64,000 nt of DNA, from positions 82,113,735 through 82,177,734 of the forward strand of contig NC_051066.1 of NCBI RefSeq assembly GCF_004664715.2. Direction: 5' to 3'. The position numbers and the translations under genes are program-made. Origin of the DNA: Peromyscus leucopus (lineage: Eukaryota > Chordata > Mammalia > Rodentia > Cricetidae). The notes below the pieces were generated by a model that was given only the letters and a program-made list of their open reading frames with translations, did no database searches and was not told where the DNA came from. Below, piece by piece: positions 59,071 to 64,000 of this stretch (its first letter is position 1; every line of letters begins with the position of its first letter).

Positions 59071-59712
59071 CAGAGACTCCTTTCTTTTTTTTTTCTTCCT
59101 TTTTTTTATTTTACAATACTATTCAGTTCTATATAACAGCCACAGATTCCCTTGTTCTCCCCCTTCCTGCCCCACTCCCCTTACCCCCAGCCCACTCCCC
59201 ATTCTTACCTCCTCCAAGGCAAAGCCTCCCCCGAGGACTGAGATCAACCTGGTAGACTCAGTCCAGGCAGGTCCAGTCCCTTCTGCCCAGACTGAGCCAA
59301 GCGTCCCTGCATAAGTCCCAGGTTTCAAACAGCTGACTCATGCAATGAGCACAGGACCTGGTCCCACTGCCTGGATGCCTCCCGAACAGATCAAGCCAAT
59401 CAACTGTCTCACCTATTCAGAGGGCCTGATCCAGTTGGGGGCCCCTCAGCCTTTGTTTCATAGTTCATGTGTTTCCATTCATTTGGCTATTTGTCCCTGT
59501 GCTTTATCCAACCTTGGTTTCAACAATTCTCGCTCATATAAACCCTCCTCTTTCTTGCTAATTAGACTCCCGGTGCTCCACCCCGGGCCTAGCCATGGAT
59601 CTCTTCATCCAGATTCCTCAGTCCTTGGATGGGGTTTCTGGCACAACTATTAGGGTGTTTGGCCATCCCATCACCAGAGTAGGTCAGTTCTAGCTGCAGA
59701 GACTCCCTTCTT
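59071..59712 (-). mobile_element. young 5'-truncated L1 with target duplication
   Basis: Poly(T) and then antisense 3'UTR of the same L1 family as at 36885: 'gactgagatcaacctggtag', 'ggcctgatccagttgggggc', ending 'ccatcaccagagtaggtcag'. The flanks are cagagactcctttctt (59071-59086) and cagagactcccttctt (59697-59712), one mismatch in 16, a clean L1 target duplication. It has only 3'UTR, so no protein. Confidence 0.92.
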
Positions 59713-60189
59713 ATTGGACATGAAGGGTATGCATTTGGAAATTCATAGAGATTGAAAAGGAAATATTATCATCCTGATTGTTTCTGTGTCTATATATTAT
59801 GGTCCCCAATGCCTTAGCTGTTTCTCTTTTTAATTTACTTGTTCATTTATTTCTTCCACGATTTCTGGAAGGAATCTCTATCCTTCATGAGTGAGAGGAA
59901 CACATATTTTCCATGTTGGCTTGATATAAATGGAATTTTCTTTAGGTGTGGTCTTAGCTTGCTGACATCTTCACAGGTACATCCTTGGAGGGGTGGAGTG
60001 TTTAACTGATCACAACATGAAAATAATCACTGGATGTGCCTGGAATTTCTTTCCTTTTCTCATTTAAGTCTAGAGCAAATATTATTTCTTTTTTCCTCCT
60101 AGGTTCATTGAGGAAGTCTGAGTCTGCCTCAGTGGGGTCTGCTCAACTGGTAAGATGAGCTGGCAGGCCAAGATGGCTTATCATCCTTG

Positions 60190-60790
60190 GGTATTAGTCT
60201 ACACTCTCTAGAGTACCAGAATTTATAGAATGAATATACACATATACACATACATACACATACATATATTTCATATATATATATTTCAAATGTATTTTAT
60301 GTTATATATATATGAGATTTATAAGAATCACTCATATATATATACATACATATATACATGAATATATATAATCACTTATTAGACCCTATGGTCCAATGGC
60401 AAGTTATGAGTAAAGGTCCACGAATCCAGAAGTTGCTCAGTCCACAAGACTGGATGTCTCATGTAGTCTTCGATAGATGCTGGAATTCTGAAGAAGTAGG
60501 CTCTAATGCTAGTGAAGAAATTGAGCAGTCAGGCAAAGAGCAAAAGCTTCCTTCTTCCATGTCCTCATATAGACTTCCAGTAGAAGGTGTGGCCCAGATT
60601 AAAGGTGTGTCTTCCTGCCTCAAGACCCAGATCAAAGATGTGTATCTTCCTACCTTAGAGGTCTGGACCAGAAGTTGATTCACCCCATTTAAAACCAAGC
60701 AAAAATAATCTCTCATAGGTATGCCCTCCATTTCTGGAATGTTGTAGTTCATTCTAGATGTAGTCAACTTGACAACCAAGAATAGACATC
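60190..60790 (-). mobile_element. rodent DNA transposon (RCHARR1-like), antisense
   Basis: 'ctctctagagtaccagaatt', 'tatagaatgaatatacac', an expanded TA/CA tract (60236-60372), 'ccacgaatccagaagttgct', 'cagtccacaagactggatgt', 'tgctggaattctgaagaagt', 'agaaggtgtggcccagatta' and 'gtagtcaacttgacaaccaa'. The open frames over it are artefacts. Confidence 0.8.
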
Positions 60791-60796
60791 ACCAAA

Positions 60797-60849
60797 AGAA
60801 AGAAAGAAAGAAAGAAAGGAGGAAAGAAAGAAAGAAGGAAAGAAAGAAA
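60797..60849 (+). repeat. (GAAA)n microsatellite
   Basis: Interrupted GAAA array directly after the DNA transposon end. Confidence 0.93.
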
Positions 60850-61082
60850 ATCCCCTTTTCCAGGTCCCTCTAGGATGCAAAGTGGAATCTTCTAAGATGA
60901 GGTTAAAATTGCTTTTCCATTTATTTATTTATGGGAGGGTGTGGCATGCATGCTGTAGTAGTTAACTTGAATTGGTAATAGTTCTTTCCTACCACATGGG
61001 TCCAGGGACTGGACTTAGGTGGTCAGACTCCACAGCAAGCTCCTTTACCAGCTGAACTGAACTGGAAGAAGGACGGGATTTT

Positions 61083-61258
<176 letters not shown>

Positions 61259-64000
61259 TTTTGTCATATAAACCTGATCCAACCTTTGTCAGCTGTGCAT
61301 TTTAGGGGCAATGTACTTAAACTTGTCTAAATATTGGTTAGTTTTTCTGCAAAATGGGCACACTAATATCTTATTGTAGAATTTTGAGTACTAAATGGGG
61401 GCATGTGTATCAGATATATAGCATAGAAATCTATAAAGAAGAAAGAATTAAGGTTTAATTTTGCTTTAATTATGATGATAGCATTGGAAAGCATGAAGTT
61501 TGTCACATAGGTGCTATCAACAGCTACATATTGAGGTCTCTACAGGTAGGTCACAGAGCATAGACCTTTGCACAATGCACAACAGGCAGTGTTTGGAGTC
61601 TTTGCCCTTGACAGACTTCCCTCCCCAGTCCAAGGTTAAGAGTCGACTTTGACCCTTAGTTATGGATCCTTCCCTTGTCAGAGTGTGGCAAACATTCTGT
61701 ATATTCGGGACATGTGCTAAATTTAAGATTTTGACTTGCATCTTGTATTGATTTTTGTAAAGACATTCAAGCGTTTTGATTCCAGTCTTAATAAAAATAG
61801 AAAAAAATATGACAGGAAGAACTATTTTTGAATTTTGACTTGGTGTCCTGTTCCTCTCTTCTCCATGTCCCTGTTAGCATCTGACAGCCTTACTTCAGGG
61901 AGAATGACAATTATACCTCCATTCCCTCGAATTTCCTTTAGTTTCTGCTGCTCTTCTTTCTCAAACTCAGTTTTCACCAGTTGTCTAAAAAAGTGACCAA
62001 CTGGCTGCTGATAATTAAATATAGCCAATGTTTCATGAATGAATGAATGAATGGACAAATGAAGAAAATAGTTTGTTCCACAGCACCTCTTTCCATTTGG
62101 AATCCATTCAGAGTGCAGCGCAGTATTTGGGTCTAAGAAACTCAGCTGTAATGGAAGCTAGGTCCTGTTCTGGGGGAACCATTCTACTCCATCCTGCTTT
62201 CTATTTAATTACCTTTTGTTTTTTTCTTAGCAATTAGTAAAGTGCCAGCCTATCTCAAATGTGCTGAGGAGAACCAAGAGAAGATATCCACACCTGAGCC
62301 AAAGCGTTAAAGAAAAACTGGCACACTCTGGCTTGGGGTTGGGGGCACGCGGGGATAGAAACAGGAATTAATATTTACTCAGCAACCATAATACATGTTT
62401 TTAGACATGATCTCATTTTATTCTCACAGCTACCCTGTATAGGGTAAAAAAAAAAATTGTGTTTGGCGAGGTCAGAGACTTGCTGAAATCCTAGTTAGTA
62501 AATGGCACAATTTAAATTTTAACCTGGGTGTTTTCACACAAGACCATCCCGTTTCTCACTGTGGGAAGAATCATGGCAGTGGCTGAAACAGTGACCAAAG
62601 CTGGAGAATTCAAGGTGAAGGGAACACTTTAAGACAGGGCCACTCCGTGTCTCACATTGTCCCTTTTACCTTCCATTTTTCATTTGTCCACTTATTCAAA
62701 TAATATTCACTGGGAACTCCTTTGTCTCACTGTAGTTCTGGATTTCCAGGATACTAATGAGATGATGAATATTATAAAAATAGTCCCTGCCCTTATATGA
62801 TTATTTTTAATGACAGAGATCAAAAAAGTCACCCAAGCATGATGTAATGGTAAACTTAATTTGGAACCAGATAAGGAGATAATGGAGAGTGGCAGTTGTT
62901 GGAGAGGTGGGGATCAGTAGAAGCCGCATGGAGATGGTAATATGTGGGCTGCAATGCGAGAGATAAGAAGAATGTAGCTCTGCCAACAGTTGAGTAAGTG
63001 CTGTTTCAAGCCGAGAGAGTGTGAGAGGACAAAGATGTGAGACACTCAAGAAGGTAATTAGATTGCCTTATTATTTCCAAAGAAAATGCTATTCATTAAG
63101 GAAGATAGCCTGTTCAAAATAGGCAGAATCCTGAGTGCCCAGAAAGGTTATTACCTGGAGAAATATTTGCAAAGAGAACAGGCCAGTAATGCAGGTGGGT
63201 TTGATTTGAAGGGATTGAAGGAGGCAGAGGCAGAGGCAGGGATAATGACATGAGCAAACGAAGGTCTGAGAAGGGACATTTAAGGCTGAATCATTTGATA
63301 AAGAAAATCTCCAACTGCAGTGACAGTTCTGACTTTGCTGGCTTCAAAATTGCATTTGGAACGAGGAGACAGTGAAATTGTATAAAGCCACTCTGTGCTG
63401 GCAAAGAATATACTGAGTGGCAGTTGGGATTGTAATCAAATTCAGTCTCCTCCAATTCTGCAATTATAAACTGTTTTCCAAAAGTGTAGGCAGGTAGGCT
63501 GATTAAAGTACATGCTCTGAACTAGCCAAATGCTTCCTCCAAATGTTTAAAGTCTGAGCTGGGTCCTTTATCACGAAACACTTTCTGTGTTTAAATATTA
63601 ATTGCAATAATTTCATTTTTCAGCTTCAATACTTAAAATATCAATTTAGATGATGGATCATGAACTTTAAAGCGAAAGTAACATTGATCACTTGTCTCCT
63701 TCTTTGTGCTCTTATAGACATCAGAGTTGGCAAGCAGTGAGCACCCACGATCACAAAGCCCGATATAGATGGAAACCAATAAACTGCATTGCCATAATAA
63801 CAAACATGGATGTCAGGTGATGCAGAGTCCCAAGTCTAATGATTTGCCCACTCATGCTGTGTACAGCCTTTTCTGATACTTTGTCATTCAGCACAGTTTT
63901 GTTTATTTCTCTGGATTTTTCCATCAGTGAAGTCACCCCAAATTGGTTGTTACTATTAGATAGCTGGCTAACACCCAGGAAATAGAATGTGTGGGCTGGA
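61259..64000. other. mostly unique intergenic sequence to window end
   Basis: No gene recognised. Small simple repeats are (GAAT)n at 62035-62053 and a GGCAGA run near 63221-63240. 63560-63720 is A/T-rich and repeat-free. In other mammals Kcna4 lies further in this direction, outside the window. Confidence 0.45.

Noticed and set aside
61259..64000. Kcna4 or another neighbouring gene at the right edge
   Set aside because: No potassium-channel coding sequence or any conserved exon is visible before the window ends.

Overview
The window is rodent nuclear DNA, most likely from a cricetid (hamster, vole or deer-mouse group). It holds B1, B2/B3, B4 and ID SINEs, rodent L1 3' ends and rodent DNA transposons. 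The B1 copy near 50.45-50.60 kb carries a leader variant (GTAGCTTTGGAGCC) that I associate with cricetids rather than mouse or rat. Nothing in it is bacterial or viral. Nearly all long open frames are chance frames or run through tandem repeats.

The one gene I can identify is Fshb, the follicle-stimulating hormone beta subunit, on the minus strand. Its layout is: promoter about 7.68-7.85 kb, noncoding exon 1 about 7621-7658, exon 2 6809-6994 (CDS from 6966), exon 3 CDS 5028-5258, and a 3'UTR of about 1.15 kb to roughly 3870. Splice sites, TATA box, CCAAT box and poly(A) signal are all visible. As printed, exon 2 is one base short at the signal peptide/mature junction (around 6908-6912). The normal ATG therefore does not read into the mature hormone. 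This is most likely an assembly error, but it needs checking.

The most notable discovery is a decayed second Fshb copy about 44 kb upstream on the same strand. Its exon 3 is at 48956-49176 and its exon 2 at 51583-51764. Intron edges and part of the 3'UTR also match, so it is a genomic duplication, not a retrocopy. It has a frameshift, a 9-bp deletion, a lost stop codon and two lost cystine-knot cysteines, and several SINEs have landed in its intron.

Layout: 0-3.3 kb repeats, including a 27/25-bp minisatellite; 3.9-7.9 kb Fshb; 8.9-9.6 kb a 17-bp G-rich minisatellite; 10-30 kb mostly non-coding with scattered L1, SINE, hAT and LTR-like pieces and one exon-like cassette; 30-41 kb repeat-dense, with L1s, DNA transposons in both orientations (one nested in another), a three-copy long-unit tandem repeat, a 5'-inverted L1 with target-site duplication, and an L2; 41-48 kb mostly unique; 48.8-51.8 kb the Fshb pseudogene; 52.9 kb a second exon-like cassette; 53.8-56.8 kb an old L1; 59-61.3 kb a young L1, a DNA transposon and large microsatellites; then unique sequence to the end. 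In other mammals Fshb lies between Arl14ep (downstream) and Kcna4 (upstream). On that basis 8-64 kb would be the long Fshb-Kcna4 intergenic region, where distal Fshb enhancers are expected.
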